From Rhynchospora pubera (lineage: Eukaryota > Streptophyta > Magnoliopsida > Poales > Cyperaceae), in the NCBI GenBank assembly GCA_028095005.1, contig CM051459.1, forward strand, positions 42,724,257-42,788,256: a DNA stretch of 64,000 bases, read 5' to 3'. The position numbers were made by a program, and so were the translations under genes. Under the pieces are notes generated by a model. The model worked only from the letters and a program-made list of their open reading frames with translations. It was not told the origin of the DNA and ran no database searches. Positions 48,400 through 61,099 of the stretch are shown piece after piece (the stretch's first letter is position 1; every line of letters starts with the position of its first letter).

Positions 48400-49730
48400 T
48401 AGGTTTTGCAGGGCGTCTCATAAAATTGACGCTCACTAAATTGTAAATTTTGTAAGTTTGCAAAAATATATGTGATTGAGAGAGTAGATATTGGTTACAG
48501 AAAAGAATAAAATCTATAGGAATATTAAAAAAAAAAGGAAAAGAGGGAATAAACTATTATTTATTAACGTTGTTTTGTGGAACATTTTATGAGACAAGGA
48601 CTTATTAATTGATACTGAAATATAACATATTCCTGGATATTTCTACTTGGAAAAACTGTCGTTATTGTTTGAAAAAAAATATTATTATTAATTTTTTGAC
48701 AAAATGCAACAAATGTAAAATGACACCCAATGCAAGTACGTGGCTGCTTATTTGTATATAGCTGTTGTTAGTGTTTGGAAAAAAAAAAGTTACTTGATAA
48801 TTTGATATCAGACTAATCAATTACAACATAAACAAAAGAGGTGCCATATCATGCATAGGAAATTAGAAATAATATTTGGATTAAATTTACATTCAATTAC
48901 TTTTATAAATTATAAAGAGGCCGCGCTAGATTAAATAAAAGGATTAATACAGATATAATTAAAAGAAGGATATTAAAATCTAAACAGATAATTCAGAAAT
49001 TCGAGGGACAAAATTAACAAATATATATAGTTCATTTTAGAAGATTGTGAGATAACGGCTTAAGCAGATCACTAAATTGACGATCACTAAATTGTAAATT
49101 TTGAAAGTTTGCAAAAATATATGCGATTGAGAGTAGATATTGGTTACAGAAAAGAATAAAATCTATAGGAATATATAGGAATAAAATCTAAAGAATAAAA
49201 TCTATAGGAATAAAATCTATAGCAAAAAAGGAGAAGGAAAAGAGGGAATAAACTATTATTTATTAATGTTGTTTTGTGGAACATTATATTAGACAAGGAC
49301 ATATTGATACTGAAATATACATATCCCTGGATATTTCTAGTTGGAAAAACTGTCATTATTGTTTGAAATTTTTTTCTTTTTTTTTTTGACAAAATGCAAC
49401 AACTGTAAAATGACATCCATTGCAAGTATGTGGTGCTTGTTCCTTTCTAATTGTTGTTAGTGTTTGAAAAAAAAGTTTTGATAATTTGATATCAGATTAA
49501 TCAATTACAACATAAAAAAAGAGGTGTCATATAATATCATACATAAGAAATTAGAAATAAGTTTTGGATTAAATTGACATTCAATTACTTTTATAAAATG
49601 GGCCGCACTAGATTAAATAAAAGGATGAAATACACTTATAATTAAAGAAGGATATTAAAATCTAAACAGATAATTCAGAAATTCGAGGGAAAAAATTAAC
49701 AAATATAGTTCATTTTAGAAGATCTATCTG
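48400..49730. repeat. Tandem pair of a ~640-bp repeat
   Basis: About 48400-49045 and 49060-49730 match in order (TCACTAAATTGTAAATTTTG, GTTACAGAAAAGAATAAAAT, GACAAAATGCAACAA, AGAAGGATATTAAAATCTAA). The second carries an extra local AATAAAATCTATAGG expansion at 49156-49222. A third copy lies inverted at about 53955-54605. Confidence 0.88.
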
Positions 49731-50110
49731 CATACACTGGGAAATTGTATATTGTGCAATTATACATACCAACGCAATGCTAACAATTTTAGAAAACTTC
49801 ATTGCAGAGGAAGTTGAAAGAGTATCCTCTCCCAAGATTCCAACATTCGTCCCCTTCGACAAAATGTCTTTCATCCTGTAAACTTAACACAGCGAAATTG
49901 CGCACCCAATCTGAGGATTAAAGTGTGAATCCGAAAGATCCTACTCTCAAACTTCTCTTCACACCCAATCGCAAACAGTGTGAAAGCAAAATCGAAAAAG
50001 ATACACATTCCAACGGTCATTTGTGCGAGGAAAGTGCTGCGAAGGTGCTTGCGCCTCATGTCCGGTTCCAAACCGGAGCAACTTGAAAGGTTTGCCATGT
50101 CGCCTCGTTA

Positions 50111-50161
50111 GTCCCACACGGAGCCAGGGACCTTATTCCTGCGCTGGGTGCCCTATATAAT
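50111..50161 (+). promoter_or_regulatory. snRNA-type promoter-like pair (USE-like + TATA)
   Basis: GTCCCACACGG at 50111-50121 resembles the plant snRNA upstream sequence element (RTCCCACATCG), and TATATAA starts at 50154, about 32 bases downstream, the spacing of Pol II-type snRNA promoters. The sequence downstream matches no snRNA I know, so this may be coincidence or an unknown small transcript. Confidence 0.3.
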
Positions 50162-50304
50162 AGGGGGTACCCCTACCCATTCTGCCACACTCAGAGCTGT
50201 CCTCAGCACACCGCCTTTAATGGCTGGAGTCACAGAGGCAGCATTGGGGTCGGGCTCAGCGCCTGACCTCTGGGTGCTGGGGTCAGGGTTATAGTGCCCT
50301 GGCT

Positions 50305-50700
50305 TCAAGGGGGGGGGGGGGAGGGGAGGGGCTGGGGCCTATGATGGCCTGGCCTGGGGGGTGGGGGCGGGGGAGGGGTCGGGGCCTGAGGTGGTCCGGC
50401 CTCGGGGATGGGGGAGGGGTCGGGGCCTGAGGCGGCTCGGCCTCGGGGGCGGGGGAGGGGGTCGGGGCCTGAGGCGGTCCGGCCTCGGGGGCGGGGGAGG
50501 GGGTCGGGGCCTGAGGCGGCCCAGCCTCGGGGGCGGGGTCGGGGCCTACGGAGGCCTCGGCCTCGGGGGAGGGGAGGGGAGGGGAGGGGCTGGGGCCTAC
50601 GATGGCCTGGCCTGGGGGGCGGGGGAGGGGGAGGGGTCGGGGCCTACGGCGGCCCGGCCTGGGGGACGGGGGAGGGGGCTCTACGAAGGCGGGGTTGTGG
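50305..50700. repeat. GC-rich, G-run minisatellite
   Basis: A unit of about 42 bp with GGCCTCGGGGGCGGGGGAGG, GTCGGGGCCT and GAGGCGG words repeats about eight times with variation, after a run of 12 G. Dense G runs make G-quadruplexes likely on the plus strand. Glycine/arginine-rich frames here are translations of the repeat, not genes. Confidence 0.9.
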
Positions 50701-50888
50701 CCTGAGACGGGAAAAATATATACCTCCCCCGCCCCCCAGGGAGAGTTAATTTACAGTCAAGAGAGAGTTCCTTTTTGCTTAACTTTCCTATATAAGTTGT
50801 TAATTGTTGTTGTGTGCTTCATTCTTCTATGTCGAGGTTATTCTGACTTTCTCTGTACAAAGAAAAAATATATACCTCAAGTTTCCTT

Positions 50889-51060
50889 GGGAATTGCTCA
50901 GCACACTCCCATCTTGCTCATCCACTCCTCATTTTTTTCAAAAATGACCAAAATATCATCTCCTTAATATCGTTTTTTTCCAGACTTTAGCACTTGAATG
51001 AGGACATTTTAGTCAATTTGGAAGTGATTGAGTAAGGTGGGAGTGTGCTGAGCAATTCCC
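50889..51060. mobile_element. Mutator-like MITE, GGGAATTGCT family, 172 bp
   Basis: Ends GGGAATTGCTCAGCACACTC and GAGTGTGCTGAGCAATTCCC are exact inverted repeats with a perfect 9-bp TSD AGTTTCCTT (50880-50888 and 51061-51069). Same TIR type as the element at 63686-63869. Confidence 0.93.
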
Positions 51061-51299
51061 AGTTTCCTTAGTTGCTTTCTAATATAAGGAAGCTATTTTT
51101 TTTTATTGTCCATTGCTTCGAGTATACTAATATATTTTGTTTTACTTTCTATTGAAATTAGGCTTTTCTGTGTCTTTTGTTAACAATTACTTAATTTTGC
51201 AGTCAAACAACATTGTAATAATGGTCAGGGAGGTGACTAGAATTGTTGTTTGACACGAGTTTTGAATTGTGGTAGGAATTTTTTTTTTTTGCACGTCTT

Positions 51300-51560
51300 T
51301 TGTTACACTTAAACGAATGAGGTTTTGCCAACAGCTCAAGGTCAGAGATCCATCTCCTATGTCCCTTCTTAGATCAGTTGCTCCCTATTGGTTCGCATCA
51401 AGCTGCACTCAAGTTTCATTGTTTGTTCCTTCGATTTGAGGAGATCCTCAAGAAGAAGATCTTGTAGCATAATACTTGGTAGTATGGAAGGCGAGGAACA
51501 AGTTTGTATTTGACGGAATGCAGTTTCAATCAGGTGTGCATAATATTAAATGCTGCCACA
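51300..51560 (+). pseudogene. LINE reverse-transcriptase C-terminal remnant
   Basis: The frame at 51482-51517 reads VWKARNKFVFDG, the typical end of plant L1-type polyproteins. Upstream sequence is broken by stops. It lies just before the DA1-derived scraps. No TSD found. Confidence 0.6.
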
Positions 51561-51832
51561 TCAACAAGCTTATCATTATATTGGTGGGTAGGAAAGTAAT
51601 GGAAATGGGCACTGTAAAACACAAGTATTAGTTCTCATCTATGGTCTGTGGGACCAGAATTGTAGGGCCGGTACCGCTTTTGTAGTTTATGATTTTGGTA
51701 GTAGGTTATAATTTTGCATGCCACACTTGTACTAATCTGGATAGTTTTCATGCCAGGGGTACAGCTCTATACAATGCGATTAAGTTAATATGCCCAGTTG
51801 TTGTTTTATATCCCTCTTTTTGTTTAATATGC

Positions 51833-51990
51833 CCATTTGTTCTCTTATTTTTATTGGAGATGCAAATCTAAAGATCCTCATGCAAGTGCCATGTAGGCAA
51901 GTATATACCAGCAAATTTGTGAAGAAAATAAATCAAACCTGAACTAATCAGAATCTATCAGTCCCAAAATGGTTTCATACAATCTTTAAG
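51833..51990 (-). repeat. Inverted copy of a DA1-gene intron segment
   Basis: Matches the reverse complement of about 58005-58155 (shared words GAGATGCAAATCTAAAGATC and CATGCAAGTGCCATGTAGGC). Confidence 0.85.
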
Positions 51991-52014
51991 AAATGGTTTA
52001 TGAGATTCTTTGTA

Positions 52015-52112
52015 TTTTTCTGAATTTTCTGATTCTGTTGAATTTTCTGAATCTTCGGATTCTGTTGAATTTTATGAATCTTCGGATTCTGTTGAATTTT
52101 CTGAATTTTGAT
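52015..52112. repeat. GATTCTGTTGAATTTTCTGA minisatellite
   Basis: About three units of roughly 33 bp (GAATCTTCGGATTCTGTTGA and variants) between the inverted and the direct DA1 scraps. Confidence 0.85.
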
Positions 52113-52229
52113 TTTGATTAGCATCATGATATGGGGTGACTTTTGCAGCATTTCTTCTTCAATTTGATCTAATCGGTAACAATAGTTCAAATAATTCTTT
52201 TAGCGTATGAAAATATTATACTTGCGTAG

Positions 52230-52905
52230 CCGAGTATTTAGCGTATGAAAATATGATACCGTTGGTCATCGATTTTTTCACATATCATGATATACCCAAA
52301 ACTGTGGGAAGGATCTAGACTTTCTTAGAAGAAATTAGAAATGAGACCCATTGAAAATATTTCTTATCGCAGATACAAACACTTTCCCTTTAAGATAAAT
52401 AATTAAAGAAGACCAACCTCCAGTCGCTCACAGCTGCTACACCTGGGAGTATCGTCATCCTCATGAGATGGGCAGTACTTCTGCATCCAAATGAGTGTGC
52501 CCGGTGTTCTATCAACCCATTTCTATTTGTTGGTATCTAAATGACAAGAGGCGACTATCATAAGTGAGAGTACTAAAAGATCCTTGCACATTGATAAAGG
52601 GTTCATAATAATATCACTACTGTTTACACAATACAAATACTTCTTAATTTTGTTTTCATTTTCCTGTCGTGCCAAGAAGTCAAGGCTGCAACTGTTAACA
52701 TGGTTGTCCATAATGTTACCATTCAAGTCATGTACCAGTATTCCCAAAGGATGGTATGAAACCAAATTGGAACCGTGCAGATTCTGATCAGTTCAGGTTC
52801 TGATTTATTTTGTTCACGCGTTTTCTGGTATATACGTTCCTACATGACACTTATAAGAGAATATATAAAGAATACATACAAAAGTCCGTGCACACATCAA
52901 TCAAT
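52230..52905 (-). pseudogene. Partial duplicate of the DA1-type gene (one exon plus introns)
   Basis: Direct copy of about 57480-58200. It includes a pseudo-exon at 52418-52536 that matches the gene's 120-bp exon 57664-57783 but is 119 bp: one T is missing in the codons for HPFW, which shifts the frame, and one of the paired cysteines near the end has become serine. Splice-site dinucleotides remain. Neighbouring exons are absent, so it cannot make the protein. Confidence 0.9.
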
Positions 52906-53780
52906 AGTTACCTGTTGAAAGCTGTTATCTGTTGAAAGCTCAATATCATGCAGAGTTACCTGCAGATCGACGCCTTGTTAACTCATTTGCAAGCTTAGAA
53001 TCAGAATATGCAGGAAAAGGCTTGTACCTTGAGAAAACAAAGTAAACAATCAATCAATATTTTAAATTGAAAAATGATCTGAAACCAACAGATGGTAAAA
53101 GTATAATATAATCTACAGGAAAAATCAAGATTTAGGCGTGCTATCCTTTGAAAAGTATCTAGAAAAAAAACAATTCTTATTGAAAAACAACAAGGCAAAA
53201 TCTCACAGCTACAGGATATTATGGTATGTCACGTGATGATAAAGATGAGAAGGTCAGATCCATTCTATGGGTCAGTTACATGCATCAACAAGAATTTCAA
53301 CCTAACCAAAATTTCAACCTATTTAATGAGGAATTGTTTTACACAAATCTCAATCAATAGGGTTTAAAGTAAAAAATGAACCTGAATACATACATGTATT
53401 GCAGCAATAGTTCTTCCCTCTTTGAATTTTCCTGAAAACAACAAACACCAATAACCTAACCGTACCATTATGGCTTAATTTTGACATGCAGTGACTTTAT
53501 TCACTCACAAAATAAATTATCCATGTCAAAGAAAATTATCTCTTTGGTTTTGTGATATCAAGGCATCTAAAACAGCATCATGGTATCAAGATGTAATTCC
53601 TCTTTCTCCAGAAATGCCCCCCTCATTTTCTGAATACGACATTTTACAATCAGACCCTTCACTTTAGTTTTCAACAATCCAGGAGTAACTTTCAGTCGAA
53701 TAATGACCTGAGCTAAATTAATTACAAAAAAAAACTTGAGATTATTTATAATTTGCATTTAAAAAGAAAAACGCCCAAGT
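52906..53780. other. Intergenic, unassigned
   Basis: AT-rich; no gene is supported. The minus frame 53567-53758 is short and unrecognised. Confidence 0.45.
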
Positions 53781-53954
53781 AATTAGGAACAATATTTTCA
53801 GCATAGGTCACATACTTTATGAACTTACAATTCTCTATCATTTCAATACACATACTTTGCGAGAGAGACTTTCAACTTTACTCCTCTGCAATAGAGTATT
53901 CTAAAATAGATTAGAATCTTTGGGAGAGGAGACTCTTTCAGCGTTAGTACTAGT

Positions 53955-54605
53955 ATTGCGTTATCTCACAATCTTTAATGAATGAACATATTTGTCGATA
54001 TTTTCCCTCAAATTTCTGAATTATCCATTTAGATTTTAATATCCTTCTTTAATTATGAGTGTATTTCATCCTTTTACTTAATCTAGTGCGGCCCTTTTTA
54101 TAAAAGTAATTGAATGTAAATTTAATCTAAATCTTATTTCTAATTTCTTATGCATGATATGACACCTCTTTTGTTTATTTTGTAATTGATTAGTCTAATA
54201 TCAAATTATCAAGTAACTTTTTTTTTTTCAAAAACTAACAACAAGTACAAAGGAACAAACAGCCATATACTTGCATTGGGAGTCATTTCACATTTGTTGC
54301 ATTTTGTCAAAAAAAAAAAGTATATATTTTTTTTTTCAAACAATAACGACAGTTTTTCCAACTAGAAATATCCAGAAATATGTAATATTTCAGTATCATT
54401 AAGTCCTTGTCTAATATAATGTTCCACAATACAACATCAATAAATAATAGTTTATTCCCTCTTTTCCTTCTCCCTTTTTTTCTATATTCCTATAGATTTT
54501 ATTCTTTTCTGTAACCAATATCTACTCTCAATCACATATACTTTTGCAAACTTACAAAATTTACAATTTAGTGAGCGTCAATTTCATGAGACGCCCTGCA
54601 AACCC
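53955..54605 (-). repeat. Inverted third copy of the ~640-bp repeat
   Basis: Reverse complement of the repeat at 48400-49730 (shared ends ACGCCCTGCA/TGCAGGGCGT and AGATTGTGAGATAACG). It ends about 320 bp beyond the stop codon of the DA1-type gene. Confidence 0.88.
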
Positions 54606-54920
54606 TCAAAAATTTCACATATATCCCTGCAAAACGAAGAAGTATCACAAGTACCCAAAAAGGAAGTACAGAATAGTCAATAGAGCTTGTAAGTTGCAAC
54701 TCTACAACACCTCAAAAATTGCTCAGAGCACTTTTTTTATTCCTTCTTCAAAAACTGTCCAGCTACCCCCACTTTCCTCCTCTCAAGTGTCAGTATAAAG
54801 AGGCAAAATTGGTCATTTTGGTAGTCTTTCAGAAATGCTAAAGAGAAGAGGCTAAAGAAATTTTCTTTCCATATCCATCCTATTTAAGAATTGCAGGGAT
54901 ATAAATGAACATTTGCCCTT

Positions 54921-57900
54921 CTAATAAGGAAAAGAACCAGTTAACTTAATATGGTCTAGGGTGGCTCGAAGACCGTATTTGGTAACTGCCTTATTACCAA
55001 CCCGAAAGCCATCCCCGTAAGCAGCAGAAGTATCTGTTTCGATCTGATTCTTACAAAATTCACCAAGTTTCTTTTCAAAATCAGATTTAGGCCCTTTCTT
55101 TGAAGACATTGATGACGATGATGTCGAGGCTGATGTTGATGCAGTATGTGTAATGGTGGTCGAGCTTGAACCAGATGTAATTTCAGACTCGAGCCACATG
55201 TGAGCCAGAACCTGGCATATGCCTTCCTCAACCTCAGGACTAAGAGCTCTAAAACCTGAATGGACAAAAAAGGAATACTTTTGCTTATTTTCCCTGCAAT
55301 CTATGAGACCCAATAACAATCATTTAAAAAAATTGACATAGAACGACGTTTCTATATAGTATATAGTATACCAAAAATAGCTAATTGCATAAATACAAAG
55401 TTATGCTAAATAAAAAGGTTGTGTTCTACAGAGAAGTGGTACAAACTGTGACGTATGCAAATAAAATATTATTCAACAAGGTGTGTTGTAGATATCATCG
55501 GGTGTATATAAAATGGTATCATATGTAGATATGTAGTACATGATACAGAATTACAAAACCTCCTAAGCATGGGAGATTTTTTTCGGTGAACTCAACTCAG
55601 GTGATGACAGTCAATGCTCAGTACATAAGTTTTCAAAATAATATAATTTAATTTGAAAATAATAGCAGTAATGGAAGCGAAAAAGAAAATAAATTATAAA
55701 ACAATAATGTAAAAAAAAAGTGACATCCAAAATAATAATGTTAAACAGAAATATCACCCTTAAGACGGAGCCATGCATGCATCATTTCATGAGCCAGTAT
55801 TGAACCAGTCAGCAATCTACAATGTTATTCAATAAGTAAATCTGATATTCCAATCAAATGAGAACAATATATCATAACCACATGCAGCAGACTGATACAA
55901 GTCGGTTCTGATCAAGGCTTCCATGCTGCTGGTTTGCCCAAATTTTGGTCATTAAGATACCTTATCGAGTATCGGGCAGGTAGTGCACCAAACATGCATC
56001 AGTACCAGTGGCCCAATTTCTAGTCAGCAGTTTATACCTAAAAATCCCCAATTTCCATATAAGCTGAATTAATTGAAAATTTCCCTTAATATCCCTCAGC
56101 GTGCAATATACCCTCAATGCAACCTGATTTCACTTCTGTCCAGAGACATATCAAAGGAAAACAAAAAATGATCAAACAAGTAGGTTAACTACTCTACCTG
56201 GTACTGCTACAATTCTTCACTGCTATTTATTGGTAATGTCAGGTGCAATACATTGGAAACAAAACAATAAAATTTACCTAGGTAGCCCAAAAAGTATCAA
56301 GATAGCAGTAACTTCACACCGACGTACAAGTCTGTGAGGCCTTGTCATCATTTCTATAATTGTATTTCCTGGACCAATAACTGGTCTCTTCAAAATCTGA
56401 AAATTGTATTAAAATAATTATTGACATTGTAGATGCACTTTCATCATTTCAAATAAAAAACCACAAGGGGCAAAAAGGGAACTCACAGTCCGAACAATCT
56501 GCTCTTCAGAGAGGCAGAGTCCTCTTGTCTCAGGAAGATGATGATGCCCCTGCAATGAAACATAAAACTTTGTTTAATTCAAAGTTCAAAGTAAAAAGCT
56601 CCATACCAAAAGATTTCTGTAGTATTACAAGCCCAAAAGAAGATTTTAATGGGCCAAGAATTGGATAAAGTTCAATTCTGTCACATACTCAAGCACGGGC
56701 ATACAAATTGAATGCAAAAACTATTTTTCACTAATGAAGTTCAAAAGATGTTATTAAAAGTGCAATTTTTTGTATAACAGTTTTTATGAGACAATTAAAG
56801 TTTCTTCTATATGAGTCTTCTTTCAGCCTTTCCTGCAACAATTTGTGTAATTATGACAGGTTCATTAGGAGTTTTCCCACAAAGTTAAATACATAAAAGA
56901 AAAGAATTTAAACAAAAGAAAACAATAGCAACGCAGCAAAACTATATAAATAGAAATTGTAGAAATATTACCACTTTTTCTCCTTCCATAGCTTCATTAA
57001 GGGCTTGTCGCTCTACAAGAAGCAAAGGTATTTGCTGCTCAACCTTCATATTCAATCCCTCGTAGAACTCCTGAATGTCAATATACAGAGGCTGGCATTC
57101 ATCGTTGTCCATAATTGCAGAGTTAAGGCACTCTAGACAAAGCTTCCTCCCGTCATCCAATGTTATATACTTCACATCCTTTGGCTATTTTGTTTTTTTC
57201 ATATGCATAGAAAACAAAGAAAGGAGTCAGGAAAAATATTAAGCTTCTGCATTTGTACTATCATTGCCTTGTGTGGATTTTATGGCCAGAGAGGAGCTTC
57301 ACAAGAACAGTCAGTCGATGCCATACCAACCCCTCTGTACTTATGAAGGGTATTAGATAATAGGAACTGAAGCACTATTAACACCGGGTTATGTACCATG
57401 TTGTATACTTTTGCAATATTCTAATATGCATTCCCACCGACATATGAATATTAACACGCCAAAAGTAATATGAATAAATCCTCTATACCCTTGGTTATCC
57501 ATATTTTCACATATCACATGATACCCAAAACTGAGGCAAGGAATCACATATCTGGACTTCCTTAGAAGAAATTAGAAAATGAGACCCTCTGAAAATATAT
57601 CTCATCTTGAAGGAGCATACACAAACACTTTCCCTTTAAGAAAAATAATTAAAGAAAACCAACCTCCAGTCGCTCACAGCTGCAACACCTGGGAGTTTCG
57701 TCATCCTCATGAGACGGGCAGTACTTCTGCATCCAAAATGGGTGTGCCCGATATTCTATCAACCCATTACTATTTGTTGGTATCTAGATGACAAAAGGTG
57801 ACTTTCATAAGTAAGAGTATTAAAAGATCCTTGCATATTGATAAAGAGGTCATAATAATAACACTACTGTTTACACAATACAAATACGTCTACAACTCTA

Positions 57901-60369
57901 CATTTTTGTTGCCATTTTTCTGCTCTGCCAAGGAGTCAAGGTTGCAACTGTTAACATTGCTGTGATAATGTTATTATTTTATTGTGGTCATAAACCAGTA
58001 GTTCTTAAAGATTGTATGAAACCATTTTGGGGCAGACAGATTCTGATTAGTTCAGGTTTGATTTCTATTCATCACACATTTGCTGGTATGTACATGCCTA
58101 CATGGCACTTGCATGAGGATCTTTAGATTTGCATCTCCAATAAAAATAAGAGAACAAATGTAAAGCTAATAAATAATACATACAAAGTCCTTGCACACAT
58201 CACATTTTGGGTGGTAGAGCTCCCGGTAGCAGTTCTTGTGGTAAGGATGGTCTTCGTGCATGGAAAACTGTGCATGATAATTAGACTTTAGTTTGAGAGA
58301 TAACATGCTTTTTTTCCCCCTTTTTCTTTATTTTACCTCATAATCAGATATTGGTTTGTCACAGGCATCACAACGGAAGCAATCTGGGTGCCACACTGAA
58401 TCCATGCAACTCAGGAATCGACCAGGCCCAATTGGGGTTTTGCACCCAGCACAGATTCTGGATGTATATAATTTAGTGAGATGTATGGACTCAAACTAGA
58501 ATTGACTAAGGGAAAGAAACTACCAAATTGGCCCATGAAATTTGATATTATAGTGGTATGGTGTATACACCTGCTACAGTTTCAACTATTTAAGATGATT
58601 AAGAGCAAGGACTTAATAAAGGCCCAAATCTTTCAAACATTTAATTGCAAATCTAGTCCTACCATCAGGTTAGTGATGAACAAAGTTTACTTTGCTATTG
58701 TCCAAATTGCCTCTAACCACACCCAGGCCAATCCAAGCTCAATTCAACCAAAATCAAACAGAACTCACTGTTTGTTGGATTCCAGGTTGTCCCCCCCCCC
58801 CCTTTTCAAGTAAAACCTAACAATGAAGCCTGAAATTTGGAAAACCAAAAGCCAGTAGGTGAACTAAATTAATGTTCAAACAGCCCACGAACTTGGTGCA
58901 GGAAACAAATTACAAGAAATATTTGGTTTCTTCGATGAGTTGAAGTTATAAAAGCATATTAAGTAAATAAACAAAGCAAAAAAAACATACAAATAAAATA
59001 AATTTGTAAGCAATTATTACCTGTTACTATTTGGAGGTATAACAGGTTGCCTTGGTGGAGTTGGAGGAGTTTGCCCATTTTCCTGGGATGGAGTATGCCT
59101 ATTTTCCCGAGGTGGAGATTCTGCATTTAGACTTTCCTGCAAGGCCTTTGCAAGCATCTCATCTTCTTCCATCTGATGAGCAGTTTCTAACTCAAAAATT
59201 ATGACATGGAATCAGACTAAACTAGTAATATTGAGTGGGTAAGTTTTCACCATAGAAGGGGAGCTACCCCATGTGATGAGTCATAAAGCATAACATGTAT
59301 ATTAGCAGACAAATAATTATGCTTAGAGTATAATGGTCTTAAATTCTTATATTAAGAGGATGTATAAAGTAAATTTTTTAAATACGATATTTCAAAATTT
59401 GAACGGAATTTAGCTACAAAAAAAAAAAAAAAACATATTGCCTATACCTCATCAGTCAAGACTGATTTGGACCAGATATACAATATGTTGTATCGTTATG
59501 ACATATTTGATTTTTGGATTCACTTGTGTGACTACTTGGAAGGAATATACAAAAGAAAAAAAAAACAAAAAGATAAAAATTAAAAAGAAAAGGGGAAAAC
59601 AAAAGTTTGATCTGCATAGTTGAATCAGCAATAGGCAACAGGTATTGACTGAAAACTACAACATTGAAGACAGGTACTAAATGCATAGAACTAACCAATT
59701 GGCTCCTTTCCTTTATGCTGATCTTGTTCCGATAAAGATAAAGCAATAGCATGGTCTAGGTCTTCCATCTCACTTTCTGATGGTTCGTCCTGAGGAGTTG
59801 ATGAAAGCAAAAATTAGTAGTCCCAAAAGTACAGAATTTCTAGAAACAGATATTGTATTGATCAAGTCTACAAATACAGATTTAATCAGTGCTCTGAAAG
59901 TTGAAGGAATCAAGATTACCATTGTATCGGGCAAGAGGAAGACAAACCAGAATTAAACTCTTTTCCCCTAAATGGAAATTGATTTTTCGAGCGTCAAATA
60001 GACACAAGGTCAATTGGAAACTTATAAAACAACAAGAAATACTGTCCTAGGTAGGAGCAGTACGCCAGTACCACTTAAAATGCTGGTACCATCATATGTC
60101 AGAAATCAGTACTGCATTGAGCTCACAAGCAGTTTGATGTGGAGAGTTGCTTAATCCCCAGTACAGTCAAGGATGGAAATCAGATAAAGTGTACACTCAA
60201 GATGTACCAGTACTTCATACAGTGATTTTCTTTCCTTTAGACGTTAGACAAAACAAAAAATGATAGAGATTTGTAAGGAATCTACTGTGTATGGATATCT
60301 TCCAGAGTATTGTCCCCTTGAGATTCTACTATTGGTTGCTCCTTTAAAAAATTTACTTAACCAACCCAT
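54921..60369 (-). CDS. DA1/DAR-type ubiquitin-activated LIM peptidase
   Basis: Eleven coding exons by splice consensus and family similarity: 60286-60369, 59696-59789, 59021-59186, 58337-58457, 58184-58267, 57664-57783, 56972-57184, 56487-56549, 56278-56396, 55758-55816, 54921-55255; phases join without error to 485 residues. The start MGWLSKFFKG is the family's N-terminus. Two ubiquitin-interacting motifs follow (about 35-50, around LDHAIALSLS; about 66-80, EEDEMLAKALQESL). A LIM domain uses Cys117, Cys120, His138, Cys141, Cys144, Cys147, His165, Cys168. A LIM-like zinc region and the conserved C-terminal domain come next. The peptidase motif HEMMH is at 364-368 (exon 55758-55816) with the EEG downstream. 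DA1 proteins are monoubiquitin-activated peptidases that limit organ and seed growth by cleaving regulators such as BB and UBP15. Slightly shorter than Arabidopsis DA1 (532) through a short N-terminal linker. Intact by sequence; DA1 versus DAR paralogue unresolved. Confidence 0.93.
58787..58802. repeat. Poly-C tract in a DA1-gene intron
   Basis: A run of about 14 C (G on the sense strand) inside the intron between the 59021 and 58457 exons. Not near a splice site. Confidence 0.9.
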
Positions 60370-61090
60370 CCTTTAAGAAACCTGTGTATTCCCCTAGACT
60401 CCTGAAAAAAAAAACAAAAATTATATTAGCATGTCCTGACATTACAATCTTACTTGGATTATCTATACACTCAGCAACGATCATTTCACCAGTAACACCG
60501 AGAATAGGAAAACCAATATTGTTCTGACAAGTGTTGTCAAATTCCTAAAGGTACATTCTCGAGCAGTTCTTTTTAGTGCCTAACTGGTTCTTATGAATCT
60601 ACAGCAGAAAGAGGAAAATTAAAATTGGAAGTTGATGGTATATCATAGTTCCCTTCTGTGCAAGATTTCAACACATGCAAATATGTCCATAATATGCCAT
60701 AATTCTTCTCTTATGTAACATAAAAAAAAGCCTCAGAACCAACAATTTTTCTCCCTTTATCTAATAATACTCAATTATTGATCAAATAAACTATTGCAAT
60801 CATAAACTAATTTCTATATAAACGCCAAAAAGGAAACATAACAATCCAATTAAGAAATCAACATCCCCTTTACCTCAAAAGAGCAAAATCCCTTCGATCG
60901 GAGTAGAATTACTCGACAATTCGATCGAATTATCATCTAACCATGTCTAAAAACAGCACGTAAGGCGCAACCATGCAGAATTTCCAATTGACCCTTTCGG
61001 TTTTCGTTTTTTATTCCTTTCTGGATGGTACTCTGTTTATGATTCTCTTTCTGTGTGTGAGAAAAAGGAGAAAGTGAGAGAGAGAGGAGG
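60286..61090 (-). other. 5'UTR exons and leader intron of the DA1-type gene
   Basis: A donor at TTTTGAG|GTAAAG gives an untranslated exon with its low end at 60874. The acceptor after a long pyrimidine tract (TTTTTTTTTCAG|GAG) opens the ATG exon at 60401. The upstream exon is CT-rich on the sense strand and probably begins near 61090. Confidence 0.65.
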
Positions 61091-61099
61091 AGGAGAACA

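Noticed and set aside
49871..50098. 75-residue minus frame with a TCCGGTTCCAAACCGGA palindrome near its start
   Set aside because: No recognisable family, low-confidence start and no supporting exon nearby; the palindrome is too short to call a terminator or hairpin gene.
50361..50967. Three Gly/Arg-rich frames of 113-121 residues
   Set aside because: They exist in several phases because the minisatellite is GC-rich and stop-poor; one runs into the Mutator-like MITE.
57579..57791. 70-residue plus frame over the DA1 exon at 57664-57783
   Set aside because: It is the antisense of a well-supported coding exon.
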